Shown: positions 26,138-35,565 of the stretch, piece after piece | Numbering within the stretch: the first letter of the stretch is position 1 | Layout: every line of letters begins with the position of its first letter | DNA from: Shewanella sp. Arc9-LZ | GTDB taxonomy: Bacteria > Pseudomonadota > Gammaproteobacteria > Enterobacterales > Shewanellaceae | Assembly: GCF_010092445.1 (NCBI RefSeq) | Contig: NZ_CP048031.1 | Location: forward strand, 62,001 to 126,000 | Length of the DNA: 64,000 nt | Direction of reading: 5' to 3' | The notes under the pieces: generated by a model | Told to the model about the DNA's origin: nothing | The model's input: only the letters and a program-made list of their open reading frames with translations | Databases searched by the model: none | Made by a program: the position numbers and the translations under genes

Positions 26138-26470
26138 ATGAAAAGTTGGATATTTTTGAGTGTGGCCATTTTAACTGAAGTGGTCGCAACTTCTGCGCTT
26201 AAAGCTAGTGATGGATTTTCAAAATTGGCGCCTTCAATCGTAGTTATTGTGGGCTACGTGTTGTCTTTTTATTTTTTGTCCTTAGCACTAAAAGGTATTC
26301 CTGTTGGTATTGCTTATGCCACGTGGGCTGGGTTGGGTATTGTGTTAATTACAGCTATCGCTTGGGTGATGTATGGGCAAAAACTCGATTTAGGTGCGCT
26401 GGTGGGTATGACGTTTATTTTAGTCGGTGTCGTTGTGATGAATTTATTCTCAAACGTTACGCCGCATTAG
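26138..26470 (+). CDS. SMR-family small multidrug efflux protein, EmrE-like
   Basis: A 110-residue, four-helix proton-coupled exporter that works as a dimer. The essential membrane Glu is visible in helix 1 ([15 protein letters not shown], about residue 13), followed by the [13 protein letters not shown] helix-3 motif and a C-terminal [12 protein letters not shown] helix. It resembles the EmrE/QacE branch, not Gdx. It is a single gene with a terminator shared with yqhD downstream. Confidence 0.9.
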   Translation: MKSWIFLSVAILTEVVATSALKASDGFSKLAPSIVVIVGYVLSFYFLSLALKGIPVGIAYATWAGLGIVLITAIAWVMYGQKLDLGALVGMTFILVGVVVMNLFSNVTPH

Positions 26471-26608
26471 TATTAGCGTTAGTACATCACAAATAACATA
26501 GACATTGCGTAGCCGAATCCTTGTGTTTTTATTCCCTTTTTCTCCACTTTTCGAGCCAACGGTAACCATTTCTCGTTAATAGTGCTAATGCGCAGCGTTT
26601 TTAGGCAC

Positions 26609-26655
26609 AACAAAAGGGGCTTAGCAATGATAGTCATTGTTAAGCCCCTTTTGTT
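26609..26655. terminator. Bidirectional terminator between the SMR gene and yqhD
   Basis: A 22-bp stem with one G-T wobble (AACAAAAGGGGCTTAGCAAT and its complement) and a 3-base loop lies between two convergent genes, with a T-rich flank on each strand. Confidence 0.93.
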
Positions 26656-26733
26656 TAGTGTTAGTCATAGTCTTGGATGTAGCCGCTCAAGCCTAAGCTA
26701 TGAATGGGTTGATCGCCTAGGTTGTAAGCACTA

Positions 26734-27897
26734 TTACCACGCCATATCTAAAATCTTACGGCTGGTGGCTAAATCGACTTGGCCGCTTTCAGATAATGCC
26801 GTCATACCGTGCGCTTCTAAAGCATCTACTACTAGGCTAAGTTGTTCTTGCGTTACACCGTGATCGCGTAAACGTACTGGTAACCCCACTTGCTTAAAGA
26901 AAGCCTCTGTTTTATCAATGGCTTGATCTACACGGCTAGCCTCATCCCCTTCAGTGATATCCCAAACACGTGCTGCGTATTGCACTAATTTAGCGTGTTT
27001 TTGCTCTTTCAGCACACGCCATAGTGATGGCAATACAACGGCTAACGTTTGTGCGTGGTCGATATGGAATAGCGCAGTTAGCTCATGTCCAATCATGTGA
27101 GTAGACCAATCTAATGGCACGCCAGTGCCTATCATGCCGTTTAGGGCAGATGTTGCACTCCACATTAAGTTAGCGCGGGCATCGTAGTTCGTTGGCTCTT
27201 CAACAGTGATAGGACCAATTTCAATGAGGGTACGCATAATACCTTCTGCCATGCGGTCTTGTACGCGGGCATCAACAGGGTAAGTCGCATATTGCTCAAG
27301 CACATGCACAAATGCATCGACAACACCGTTTGCAACTTGAATTTTTGGTAAGCTGAACGTTAATTCAGGATCAAGCATGGCAAATGTTGGGTAGGCACAT
27401 GGGTGATTTACTGGGAACTTACCACCTTGATAGCTTACGACTGCAAAGGCGTTCATTTCTGAACCCGTAGCTGGCAGGGTAGCAATAACGCCAAGTGGAA
27501 TAACCTTGTCATTCGCCACTGGAACTGGTGTAAAGCCGTGATGTAATAAGCTTGCCGTGTCGCCATCAAACTGAGTTGCAAGGGCGATAAATTTGGTGCC
27601 GTCCATCACTGAACCACCACCAACAGCGAGTAAGAAGTCGATGTTTTCTTTACGAGCAACTTCAACTGCTTTGATCAGTGTGTCGTACTTAGGATTAGCT
27701 TCAATACCGCCAAATTCAAATACTGTGCGGTTACCTAATGCTGCTTTGACTTTATCTAGTGTGCCGAAACGTTGTACGCTGCCGCCACCGTAAGTGATTA
27801 ATACTCGCGCATTGGCTGGGACAAGTTGGTCTAACTCTGCAATACGGTCTTTACCGAAAACAACATGAGTAGGGTTACGATAATCAAAATTAAGCAT
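26734..27897 (-). CDS. yqhD: Iron-containing alcohol dehydrogenase, YqhD-like NADPH aldehyde reductase
   Basis: A 387-residue enzyme, the same length as E. coli YqhD. It reduces short aldehydes with NADPH. N-terminal FDYRNPTHVVFGKDRI, the nucleotide-binding GGGSVMDGTKFIAL (near residue 95) and metal-ligand histidines in VVDAFVHVLEQY and HMIGHELTALFHIDHAQTLA are all present. ATG 27897 is preferred because AAAAGG lies upstream; earlier in-frame ATGs would add 23 residues without a site. It is divergent from an AraC regulator, matching the E. coli yqhC-yqhD order. Confidence 0.92.
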   Translation of the reverse strand: MLNFDYRNPTHVVFGKDRIAELDQLVPANARVLITYGGGSVQRFGTLDKVKAALGNRTVFEFGGIEANPKYDTLIKAVEVARKENIDFLLAVGGGSVMDGTKFIALATQFDGDTASLLHHGFTPVPVANDKVIPLGVIATLPATGSEMNAFAVVSYQGGKFPVNHPCAYPTFAMLDPELTFSLPKIQVANGVVDAFVHVLEQYATYPVDARVQDRMAEGIMRTLIEIGPITVEEPTNYDARANLMWSATSALNGMIGTGVPLDWSTHMIGHELTALFHIDHAQTLAVVLPSLWRVLKEQKHAKLVQYAARVWDITEGDEASRVDQAIDKTEAFFKQVGLPVRLRDHGVTQEQLSLVVDALEAHGMTALSESGQVDLATSRKILDMAW

Positions 27898-28150
27898 AAT
27901 TGGTGCCTTTTGGTTTAGCGATGAAACAAATAAGTGGCTGATGATGTAAATAGATTGATGATACACAGCAGCAACGATAAATCATGTGGCTATGATAGCC
28001 TTTTGAGTCAAAATAAACATACACAGAACTGTCGTGTTCATGCCTATTCCTATCTTTATTGTATGTATATGACTATTTATTGGTAATTTTAATACCTTTT
28101 ACTGCTTTTTTGGTAGTATCGATACCATAGGTTTCTCTGAGAGGAAGGGT

Positions 28151-29020
28151 ATGAGTGAGATAGCAACATTAATGGCACTGTTGGCCCCAAAAGAAGGGGT
28201 CAATGATACGCATTTATCTGGCGTGCATGTGTTTCGCAGCTCACAATATGGTGCGCGCGGGCCAATGTGCTATTCGCAAGGGGTGCTTATTGTCGGCCAA
28301 GGCAAAAAGCGGGTTTATTTAGACAATCAAACCTTTGAATACGATCGCCAACGCTCATTAGTGATGACAGTGCCATTGCCAGTAGAATGTGAAACCTTTG
28401 CCAGTATTGAAGAACCTGTGTTGGTGTTGATGGTTGATATTGATTTAGTACAACTCAATTACATTATCCGGTTAATGGATGAGCATCATCAAATCCCTAA
28501 AGATTTAAACGAATCGCGTCAGAGCGGCTTTTTTGTTGCTGATAACACTGAAGATATGGATTGCAGTGTTATTCGGTTATTACAAGCGTTGCAGTCGCCG
28601 TTAGAAGCAAAAGTAATGGGCGAGGCGTTAGTGCTTGAGTTGTTATATCGCCTATTGGATTCCCCCAATGCAGCACCGCTTTATGCGTTGTCGTTAAGTC
28701 ATACCCGTTTATCGAGGGTAGAAAAAGCCCTTAACTACATTCATAAACATTATGGTGAGTCAGTTGAAGTAGACACATTAGCAAGCTTGGTGAATATGAG
28801 CCCGTCGGCATTCCATCGTAGCTTTAAAGAAGTTACCGCTTCATCACCAATACAATATTTAAAAAAGATTCGCCTTAATAAAGCCAAAGCGTTGTTACAG
28901 TTGCAAAATCTAAAAGTAAAAGAGGTATCAACTCAGGTGGGTTATGAAAGTACGGCTCAATTTAGTCGCGAGTTTAAACGCTACTTTGATCAAAGCCCTG
29001 GCGAGTGCGCTAGGTTATAA
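28151..29020 (+). CDS. yqhC: AraC-family regulator, YqhC-like
   Basis: A 289-residue protein with an N-terminal AraC_N ligand domain (SQYGARGPMCYSQGVLIVGQGKKRVYL) and two C-terminal helix-turn-helix motifs (EVDTLASLVNMSPSAFHRSFKEVTASSPIQYLKKIRL and VSTQVGYESTAQFSREFKRYF). E. coli YqhC activates yqhD in response to aldehydes. The arrangement here supports the same. The 253-base shared intergenic region presumably holds its site. Confidence 0.9.
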   Translation: MSEIATLMALLAPKEGVNDTHLSGVHVFRSSQYGARGPMCYSQGVLIVGQGKKRVYLDNQTFEYDRQRSLVMTVPLPVECETFASIEEPVLVLMVDIDLVQLNYIIRLMDEHHQIPKDLNESRQSGFFVADNTEDMDCSVIRLLQALQSPLEAKVMGEALVLELLYRLLDSPNAAPLYALSLSHTRLSRVEKALNYIHKHYGESVEVDTLASLVNMSPSAFHRSFKEVTASSPIQYLKKIRLNKAKALLQLQNLKVKEVSTQVGYESTAQFSREFKRYFDQSPGECARL

Positions 29021-29084
29021 TTTGGATTTGAGCTTAACGAATGTGCTCCTAGAGGGCACGTCATAGTGTGAATGAAGGTTACCA

Positions 29085-29417
29085 ATGATGACAGCCCCCA
29101 TACATATTACTTTTTTTGAGTTTTTAACGCCGTTAGTCGCATCAGGGCAGAAGACGATTACTATTCGTGATGCCAGCGAAAATGATTATCGGCCTGGCAG
29201 CCAGGTTGAAGTGTTTACGCTCGAAAACCATATTAAGGTGTGCGATATCATTATTTTGGCCGTTGAGCCATTAGCATTTGATGATATTAACGAGTTTCAT
29301 GCTACTCAAGAAAATTTGCCATTGGTTGAGTTAAAACAGCTGATACAAACTGTGTACCCTAATCAGCAAGCCCTGTTTATGATTTCATTTAAATTGGTTG
29401 ATGCGTCATACTCGTGA
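29085..29417 (+). CDS. yqfB: ASCH-domain protein, YqfB-like N4-acetylcytidine amidohydrolase
   Basis: A 110-residue ASCH-fold protein. ITFFEFLTPLVASGQKTITIRDASE matches the catalytic Thr/Lys region of E. coli YqfB (ITFF...AGRKTITIRDESE), and LVELKQLIQTVYPNQ matches its C-terminal helix. YqfB hydrolyses N4-acetylcytidine to cytidine and acetate. Two ATGs in a row open the gene. Confidence 0.88.
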   Translation: MMTAPIHITFFEFLTPLVASGQKTITIRDASENDYRPGSQVEVFTLENHIKVCDIIILAVEPLAFDDINEFHATQENLPLVELKQLIQTVYPNQQALFMISFKLVDASYS

Positions 29418-29692
29418 CTCTTTAATAAACGCTAGTTAATATTTCCAATGCTGTTTATTGTTGTTTTATTCCCTTGATAATCCTTTCATCATTGCTAAAC
29501 AGCAATGTCTAAAACATGATCTGCTTAACAAATGAGCGATGATAACCGTGCTAGTTTGCATATCTATTAGCTACCTCACATTTTAGCCATCTCTAAAGTG
29601 ATATTTTGTTTTTCTGCTTACGGTATGCGTGTTTTATTAGCGCTTGTTATTCAATGGTTTTGCTCTCAGGGCTCATTCAGTTAGGATTTTTT

Positions 29693-31030
29693 ATGTCTTC
29701 AATAATTCAGTCAGCCAGCCAGGAGTTGATTAAACCTTATCAATCTAATATTACCGTCCCCAATTGGATGATTAGCTCTATGGAGCGGGTCATGCAGTAT
29801 TATGTGGATAAAAATTTACGTTTAGACACTATTTCTACAGACCGCATGCCTAAGCCTGTTGAAGGTAAAAAGTACATGTTGTATGCGCACATTCCGTTTT
29901 GCCATACCTTGTGTTCGTTTTGTACTTTCCACCGTTTTTTATTCCGCGAAGATAAAGCACGCGAATACTTTGTCGCGCTGCGCAAAGAGATTCAAATGGC
30001 CAAAGATTTAGGCTATGAGTTTGAGTCAATGTACATTGGCGGTGGCACGACCACCGTGCTTGAAGATGAGTTAGCTCGTACCATCGAACATGCAAAAAAT
30101 CTGTTTCCTGGCATTAAAGAAGTGTCTTGTGAGTCTGATCCGCAGCATTTGGCTAATCCTGAATTTAAGCAATTAAAAGGCTTAGTAGATAGAATGTCAA
30201 TTGGGGTACAGAGCTTCGATGATGGCATTTTAAAAATGACCGACCGCTTAGATAAATTTGGCTCAGGTCAGCAAACTTTTGACAATATTATGGCGGCTAA
30301 AGAGCTATTTCCGATCATTAACGTGGATTTGATTTTTGGTTTTCGTGGCCAAACCAAGGAGATTATCCAGTCCGATCTGGATATGGCGTCTAAACTCGAC
30401 CCGCGCCAAATTACCACTTATCCATTGATGATCACCCATCAAACTCGTAAGAGTGTTAAAGGTACGTTAGCTGCCCCTCAGGGCGAAATGATGGATCAGT
30501 ATCGCCAAATTTTAAATACTTTAACCGGACAATATACCCAATTATCAGCTTGGGCGTTTGGTAAAACCAATGACGAAGGTTTTGATGAGTATGTTATTGA
30601 TTATGATGAATACTTGGGGGTTGGTTCTGGCTCATTTAGCTTTTTAAATGACACGCTATATGTGAATACCTTTTCACTGAAAAAATACCAACAACGTATT
30701 GCCGAAGGCCGTATGGCGGTTGAGCAACAGAAAAAATACCAGCTAAAAGAAGTGATGCAATATCGCTTTTTGCTGGGTATGTTTTCGGGGCGTTTATCGC
30801 GTAAATATTTCCGTGACACTTTTAACGTTAATTTAGACACTGCGTTGTTTAAAGAAATGACCTCAATGAAAGCTATGGGAGCCATTAAAAATGACCCAGT
30901 TAATCCAGACGAATTAATCGTAACTGATAATGGCAAAATGTTGGGGTTATTGATGATGAAGGAGTTTTACTCCGGTATGGACAATGTGCGCGCCCAATTA
31001 CGACAACCACTTGGCGCAACGGATATGTAA
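29693..31030 (+). CDS. Radical SAM protein of the coproporphyrinogen III oxidase (HemN) family
   Basis: A 445-residue protein with the radical SAM cluster CHTLCSFC (C-x3-C-x2-C, near residue 68), preceded by LYAHIPF, and the HemN-type SMYIGGGTTT. The C-terminal part contains the HemN_C region (YDEYLGVGSGSFSF). It may be an alternative or anaerobic haem-synthesis enzyme or a HutW-like haem-using protein; the oxygen-independent HemN of Shewanella is usually elsewhere. ATG 29693 gives a start consistent with the family; an upstream frame adds an unrelated hydrophobic stretch. Confidence 0.85.
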   Translation: MSSIIQSASQELIKPYQSNITVPNWMISSMERVMQYYVDKNLRLDTISTDRMPKPVEGKKYMLYAHIPFCHTLCSFCTFHRFLFREDKAREYFVALRKEIQMAKDLGYEFESMYIGGGTTTVLEDELARTIEHAKNLFPGIKEVSCESDPQHLANPEFKQLKGLVDRMSIGVQSFDDGILKMTDRLDKFGSGQQTFDNIMAAKELFPIINVDLIFGFRGQTKEIIQSDLDMASKLDPRQITTYPLMITHQTRKSVKGTLAAPQGEMMDQYRQILNTLTGQYTQLSAWAFGKTNDEGFDEYVIDYDEYLGVGSGSFSFLNDTLYVNTFSLKKYQQRIAEGRMAVEQQKKYQLKEVMQYRFLLGMFSGRLSRKYFRDTFNVNLDTALFKEMTSMKAMGAIKNDPVNPDELIVTDNGKMLGLLMMKEFYSGMDNVRAQLRQPLGATDM

Positions 31031-31046
31031 TCTCGTTTAGATTAGC

Positions 31047-31075
31047 AAAGGCCGTGATTATCACGGCCTTTTTGT
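31047..31075 (+). terminator. Rho-independent terminator after the HemN-like gene
   Basis: An 11-bp stem (AAAGGCCGTGA / TCACGGCCTTT), TTA loop and T-run, 16 bases after the stop. Confidence 0.93.
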
Positions 31076-31119
31076 TATACTCAAGGCTCTTTTTATCTAC
31101 GCTTTTTTAGGTGAGTTGC

Positions 31120-31965
31120 ATGGCCAATATTCTTTTGCTTGCCAATATCAATTGTGATCGCATTTTAATGCTTGATAAGCCCTTACAAACGGGTGGTCGA
31201 TTTCATTATCAGGATGGTGGATTGCGTTTAGGTGGTGGCGGCGCAAACACGGGATTAGGTTTAGTGTGGGCTCAACATAATGTTTCACTAGTAAGTGAAG
31301 TCGGTAGTGATGACATAGGCGACTGGATTTTAGCTAAAGCCAGTACCTTAGGGCTTGATTGTCGTTTGGTACATCGTTTTGTTGGTAATACGTGTGAGAT
31401 GTTACTGGTGATGACGCCTGATGGTGAACGAACCATTATTCGACCTCAGCGACCTGTTTTTGAACTTCCTGCGCCACCAGATTGGCAACATTGGGATGCT
31501 TTTTATATTAATTCATCGGCCAAAGGTGCTGGCGCTTGGGCGGCGGATGCGATGGCGTGTAACCCTAACTGTAAAGTGATATCGCAATTAGCCAAGGATG
31601 AACGTAATCGTCCTTGTCATGTGTTGATCGCTTCAATTACCGATATGCAAGGTCGTTGCAATCAGGACCCATGGCGGTTTGCTCAGGCTATTGCTGGTGA
31701 TGCATTGGAACACTTTATTGTGACAGATGGCGACCAAGGGGCGATGGTGTACAGTAATGCTGGAGAACAACATGTGCCAGCCGTTATTGCCAATGTGGTT
31801 GACACGACTGGTGCTGGCGATGCCTATGCCGCAGGCGTTATTCATGGTTTATGTCAGCAAATGTCTATTACTGATGCTATGCATGAAGGTGCGTTGTGGG
31901 CATCATTTGCGGTAGCCACAAAAAGCTCTATTCCTGGTAAGGCACTTAAGCAGTATCTAACCTAA
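31120..31965 (+). CDS. PfkB-family (ribokinase-like) carbohydrate kinase
   Basis: A 281-residue sugar kinase. GGGGANTGLGLVWA (residues ~40-53) is the PfkB signature 1, and VVDTTGAGDAYAAGVIHG (near 227) is signature 2 with the catalytic Asp. The substrate is unknown. AGGTGAG at 31109-31115 supports ATG 31120. Confidence 0.88.
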   Translation: MANILLLANINCDRILMLDKPLQTGGRFHYQDGGLRLGGGGANTGLGLVWAQHNVSLVSEVGSDDIGDWILAKASTLGLDCRLVHRFVGNTCEMLLVMTPDGERTIIRPQRPVFELPAPPDWQHWDAFYINSSAKGAGAWAADAMACNPNCKVISQLAKDERNRPCHVLIASITDMQGRCNQDPWRFAQAIAGDALEHFIVTDGDQGAMVYSNAGEQHVPAVIANVVDTTGAGDAYAAGVIHGLCQQMSITDAMHEGALWASFAVATKSSIPGKALKQYLT

Positions 31966-32258
31966 GCCCAACACGGGTTAAGTTAAGGTTTACAGGTGAA
32001 CATTGTGCATTTGTTAAGTGTGTGCGGATAACTCAAATAATATTGCTTTGTCATTTTAGTGTCATTGTTGGCCTATATGATGAGCCCGTCTAAACAACTT
32101 TTATAGCGTCGAATGGTTCAGACCATTTTTAGCTATTATTTTTGCTATATTATCTCCCATTTTATTTATGGCCTTACTCTTCCCCTGTAAGGCTTTTTTT
32201 TGTCTGAAAATTGGGTATATTGGCACTCTATAATCATGCTTAAGCAAGGGTATGCTGG
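31966..32258. other. Gene-free stretch of 293 bases with a terminator near its end
   Basis: No reading frame looks real. The stretch ends in a strong terminator at 32171-32201, about 200 bases after the kinase stop, which leaves room for a small untranslated RNA (see findings). Confidence 0.4.
32171..32201 (+). terminator. Rho-independent terminator in front of the MOSC gene
   Basis: A 7-bp stem (GCCTTAC / GTAAGGC), 9-base loop, then eight T residues. Confidence 0.85.
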
Positions 32259-32951
32259 ATGAGTAAGCTATTGGTAAAGAGTATTTCTGGGCTGTATTTA
32301 GGCGACCAAGTGCAAATGCATAACGGTGTTGCCAGTTGTATTAACCAAAAACATGCCGCTAAGCAGTTGACCGTGCAATTTGACCACGTAATAGGCAATC
32401 GTGAGGCCGACCCTAAACATCACGGCGGCCTCGATAGAGTGTTGCATCATTTTCCGCGTGAGCATTATGGCCAATATCGCCGCTGGGATTTAATGACTAC
32501 GTTTCGTGATGCACCTTCAATGGGTGAAAATATCAGTACCGTTGGCCTTAATGAAGCACAGGTTAATATTGGTGACATCATCCAAATTGGTGATGTCACC
32601 TTGCAAGTTACACAACCTCGTTCACCGTGTTTCAAACTCAACTTACAGTTTGGTCATCCTAAATTTGCCTTAGCCATGCAAGAAAGCCGTATGTGCGGCT
32701 GGTTTTATCGAGTGTTGTCTGAAGGTGACATTCGTCCGAGTGACAGTATCTGTTTGCTAGAAAGAAAAACGGATATCAGTGTGGCTAAAGCGATGCAGAT
32801 TTATTTTTTAGCTGAATTTGATGCAGAGCAATATCAGACATTGCTTGAGTGCGAAGGCTTAGCGCAAAGTTGGGTTAATTCATTGCAACGCCGGTTGGAT
32901 CAGCAAAGTATAGAAGATTGGGCAATGCGTTTATATGGCAACGCCAGTTAA
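32259..32951 (+). CDS. MOSC-domain protein, YiiM-like
   Basis: A 230-residue protein of the YiiM branch of MOSC proteins. The KHHGGLDRVLHHFPREHY segment (residues ~48-65), MGENISTVGL and ITLQ-like VTQPRSPCFKLN with the conserved Cys (near residue 126) match the group. E. coli YiiM takes part in 6-N-hydroxylaminopurine detoxification by a Moco-dependent route. This adds one more molybdenum-related gene to the window. Confidence 0.87.
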   Translation: MSKLLVKSISGLYLGDQVQMHNGVASCINQKHAAKQLTVQFDHVIGNREADPKHHGGLDRVLHHFPREHYGQYRRWDLMTTFRDAPSMGENISTVGLNEAQVNIGDIIQIGDVTLQVTQPRSPCFKLNLQFGHPKFALAMQESRMCGWFYRVLSEGDIRPSDSICLLERKTDISVAKAMQIYFLAEFDAEQYQTLLECEGLAQSWVNSLQRRLDQQSIEDWAMRLYGNAS

Positions 32952-33007
32952 TGCCTCCCAGTATGATAAGAACGATATGATAAAAACAACATGATAAGGA
33001 ATATCAA

Positions 33008-33367
33008 ATGAATGAACCGATGGTCGAAGTTAGCAAGCAAGCCAAAGATATGGGGTTATTGATCCATGCTGCCAGTTTTGCCGGTTATGTGTTTCCGCTA
33101 GGAAGTGTTTTAGGCCCTTTAATTGTCTGGTTAATGAAGCGTGATGAATTTGAGTTTGCCAATCAATGCGGCAAGAACTGTCTTAATTTTAAATTGAGCT
33201 TAATGATATATGCCATGGTGTCAGCAATATTAATTTTGATTGGCGTGGGAGTAATACTATTAGCCGCTCTAGCATTGCTTGATATTATTTGTACTATTAT
33301 CGCGATTGTTAAAGCCAACGATGGCATAGCTTACCAATATCCGCTCACTATCTGGTTTATTAAGTAA
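33008..33367 (+). CDS. DUF4870 membrane protein
   Basis: A 119-residue protein with three membrane helices. Its HAASFAGYVFPLGSVLGPLIVWLMKRDEFEFANQCGKNCLNFKLS opening (helix 1, then the charged K-R-D-E loop and the QCGKNCLNFKLS motif) is the DUF4870 pattern. Function unknown. AAGGAATATC precedes the ATG. Confidence 0.85.
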   Translation: MNEPMVEVSKQAKDMGLLIHAASFAGYVFPLGSVLGPLIVWLMKRDEFEFANQCGKNCLNFKLSLMIYAMVSAILILIGVGVILLAALALLDIICTIIAIVKANDGIAYQYPLTIWFIK

Positions 33368-33381
33368 CCCGAACTCGAAAT

Positions 33382-33411
33382 AAAAACGCCACTCAAATGT
33401 GTGGCGTTTTT
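33382..33411. terminator. Bidirectional terminator between the DUF4870 gene and the chemoreceptor gene
   Basis: An 11-bp stem AAAAACGCCAC / GTGGCGTTTTT with an 8-base loop lies between two convergent genes and is T-rich on either strand. Confidence 0.92.
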
Positions 33412-33433
33412 GTTAAAGCGCTTTCTAAAGATA

Positions 33434-35347
33434 TTACACTTTAAAGCGGGCTACTAAGACATCTAGTCGACTGGCTAACTGATTCAATGATTTACTCGCA
33501 TTTGCAGCCGCGTGAGCGGTATCTGCTGTTCGTAGAGTGATATCGTTGATTTCAGTCACATTACGATTAATGTCTTCAACCACGGTAGATTGCTCTTCAG
33601 TGGCGGCAGCAACTTGAATGTTCATATCGCTAATTAGCGCAATACGTTCGCTAATACCACTTAACGACTGGCTTGCTTCATCGACAGCTGTAACACCTTC
33701 GAGTGAGCGGCTACGAGATTGCTCCATAGCATTAACTGCGCGACTGGTTTCTGATTGAAGCTTATCAATCATATTTTGCACTTGGTTGGTTGATGCTGCG
33801 GTGCGAGAAGCTAAGTTACGTACTTCATCTGCAACCACAGCAAAGCCTCGTCCAGCTTCTCCAGCGCGAGCGGCTTCAATCGCTGCGTTCAGTGCCAATA
33901 AGTTGGTTTGCTCTGAAATGGCACGAATAACATCTAAAATACTGCCAATCGATTTAGTGTGTGTCGCTAGCGACTCAATCACTTCACCGACTTGTTCAAC
34001 GTCTTTAGACAATTGATTAATAGTCGAACGCGCTCGAGTGACCACTTTTTGGCCATCAACGGATTCAGTATCAGCATCACGAGCGGTGACAGCGGCTTGA
34101 GCTGCATTGCTAGCAATTTCGTTAACCGTGGCGCCCATTTCGTTAATGGCAGTAACAACCATGATGGTACGGTCTTTTTGTAACTGACTATCCGCTAATG
34201 TTTGATTAGATTGGTTTGATACATCAAGTGCCGATAAACCTAGTTGTTCGCTGGTTTTGGCAACTTCGACTACAGTATCTTGGATTTTGCTGATGAAGCT
34301 ATTAAAGCCTCGGGCAAGCTGGGCAATTTCGTCATCGCCATTAACTGGTAATCTTTGGCGTAAATCACCTTCACCTTCACCAATGTTACGAAATAGCTCG
34401 GCAATATGTGCAATCGGACGGCTAACCGAACCCGCGACGGCAATTGAAATGGCAATAAATACCGCAGCGATCAGTACGGTCCATAATAATATCTGATAAG
34501 CCGACTCTTGTAGCAGGGCAAATACTTCTGCTTCAGGTACTTGAGCGACCAAGTACCAATCCATTGATTTAATGTAGCTACTGGCAATTAACATGTGCTG
34601 ACCATCTACTTCTGCTTTAACTAAGTTAAAGTCATTTTTGTTTAGTAGCTGGTTAGTATTAGCGTTAGGGTAAAGGTTACTGAGTTTGCTTTTACCGATC
34701 TTACTCGTGTCTTGGTGCAGTTTGACGTCACCTTTAGTATCAACTAAATATACAAATCCGCTGTCTTCAATTTTAAATGAAGCCAGTAAATTAACCATAT
34801 CATCTAACGATTTTGCTAGGCCTACCAAACCTCGACCATCAGGTTGTTGATAATTAATGTAAAGCTTAACATCACCGTTACTAGGCTCTGTGAATACATT
34901 CAGCATTCGCTCTTGCTTACTATCGCGATAGTCAAAAAACCAAGCATCTTGTTGTTGGTTTAATATGCGTAAAAACCCATCTTGGTTGTAGTAGGCCGCG
35001 GTTTCACGGTCGGCATAAGATGCTTGAGCTAAATCATATTGATTTTTTATGCTATTAAGTTCAGCTATAACAATTTTTTCTTGGTCTGCAGGTCGGCCAT
35101 TTTCAAGCCATTCAAGCAACATTTTACTATTAGCTAGCTGTTCGCCTGCATTCATTAGGCTACTGATTTCGAGATCGATCTCGTTGCGAATTTGCATGAG
35201 CAAACTCGGCATTTCCGAGTTTAGCATCCGCTGTTCAACAACTTGTTTTGCACTTCGTTGACTTAATAATCCGACTAAGATCGTGGATAGCAATACAGCA
35301 ACCGTCACGGTCAGTAATATTTTTTGCTTAATGGTAAGTGTATTCAT
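33434..35347 (-). CDS. Methyl-accepting chemotaxis protein with a double-Cache sensor
   Basis: A 637-residue chemoreceptor: N-terminal membrane helix (residues ~10-28), a periplasmic dCache domain (~35-280; the [25 protein letters not shown] segment is typical of Cache), a second helix (~290-312), a HAMP region ([21 protein letters not shown]) and a long signalling hairpin with the invariant tip [21 protein letters not shown]. It clusters with the CheA/CheW array at the inner membrane. The ligand is unknown. It is a single gene. Confidence 0.95.
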   Translation of the reverse strand: MNTLTIKQKILLTVTVAVLLSTILVGLLSQRSAKQVVEQRMLNSEMPSLLMQIRNEIDLEISSLMNAGEQLANSKMLLEWLENGRPADQEKIVIAELNSIKNQYDLAQASYADRETAAYYNQDGFLRILNQQQDAWFFDYRDSKQERMLNVFTEPSNGDVKLYINYQQPDGRGLVGLAKSLDDMVNLLASFKIEDSGFVYLVDTKGDVKLHQDTSKIGKSKLSNLYPNANTNQLLNKNDFNLVKAEVDGQHMLIASSYIKSMDWYLVAQVPEAEVFALLQESAYQILLWTVLIAAVFIAISIAVAGSVSRPIAHIAELFRNIGEGEGDLRQRLPVNGDDEIAQLARGFNSFISKIQDTVVEVAKTSEQLGLSALDVSNQSNQTLADSQLQKDRTIMVVTAINEMGATVNEIASNAAQAAVTARDADTESVDGQKVVTRARSTINQLSKDVEQVGEVIESLATHTKSIGSILDVIRAISEQTNLLALNAAIEAARAGEAGRGFAVVADEVRNLASRTAASTNQVQNMIDKLQSETSRAVNAMEQSRSRSLEGVTAVDEASQSLSGISERIALISDMNIQVAAATEEQSTVVEDINRNVTEINDITLRTADTAHAAANASKSLNQLASRLDVLVARFKV

Positions 35348-35503
35348 CTACAACAGCCTCTTGGGAGTATCTCTATGGTATATCGGACACAATGGCAATA
35401 AATTGATAGTTATTTTGCTGTTAAGTTGATTCAGTCAGCAAAATAGCCTTTTGGTGTAGGTTGTTTTGATTTTATGTGGGTAATGATAGTCGATAAAACA
35501 AAA

Positions 35504-35534
35504 AAAACGCACCTATATTTAAGTGCGTTTTATT
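35504..35534 (-). terminator. Terminator downstream of the ETF-QO gene
   Basis: A 9-bp stem (AAAACGCAC / GTGCGTTTT) with a 10-base loop and an A-run on the plus strand, i.e. a T-run for the minus-strand gene. Confidence 0.88.
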
Positions 35535-35565
35535 GACTGTGCCAATATTTTAACTATTGGTTCGC

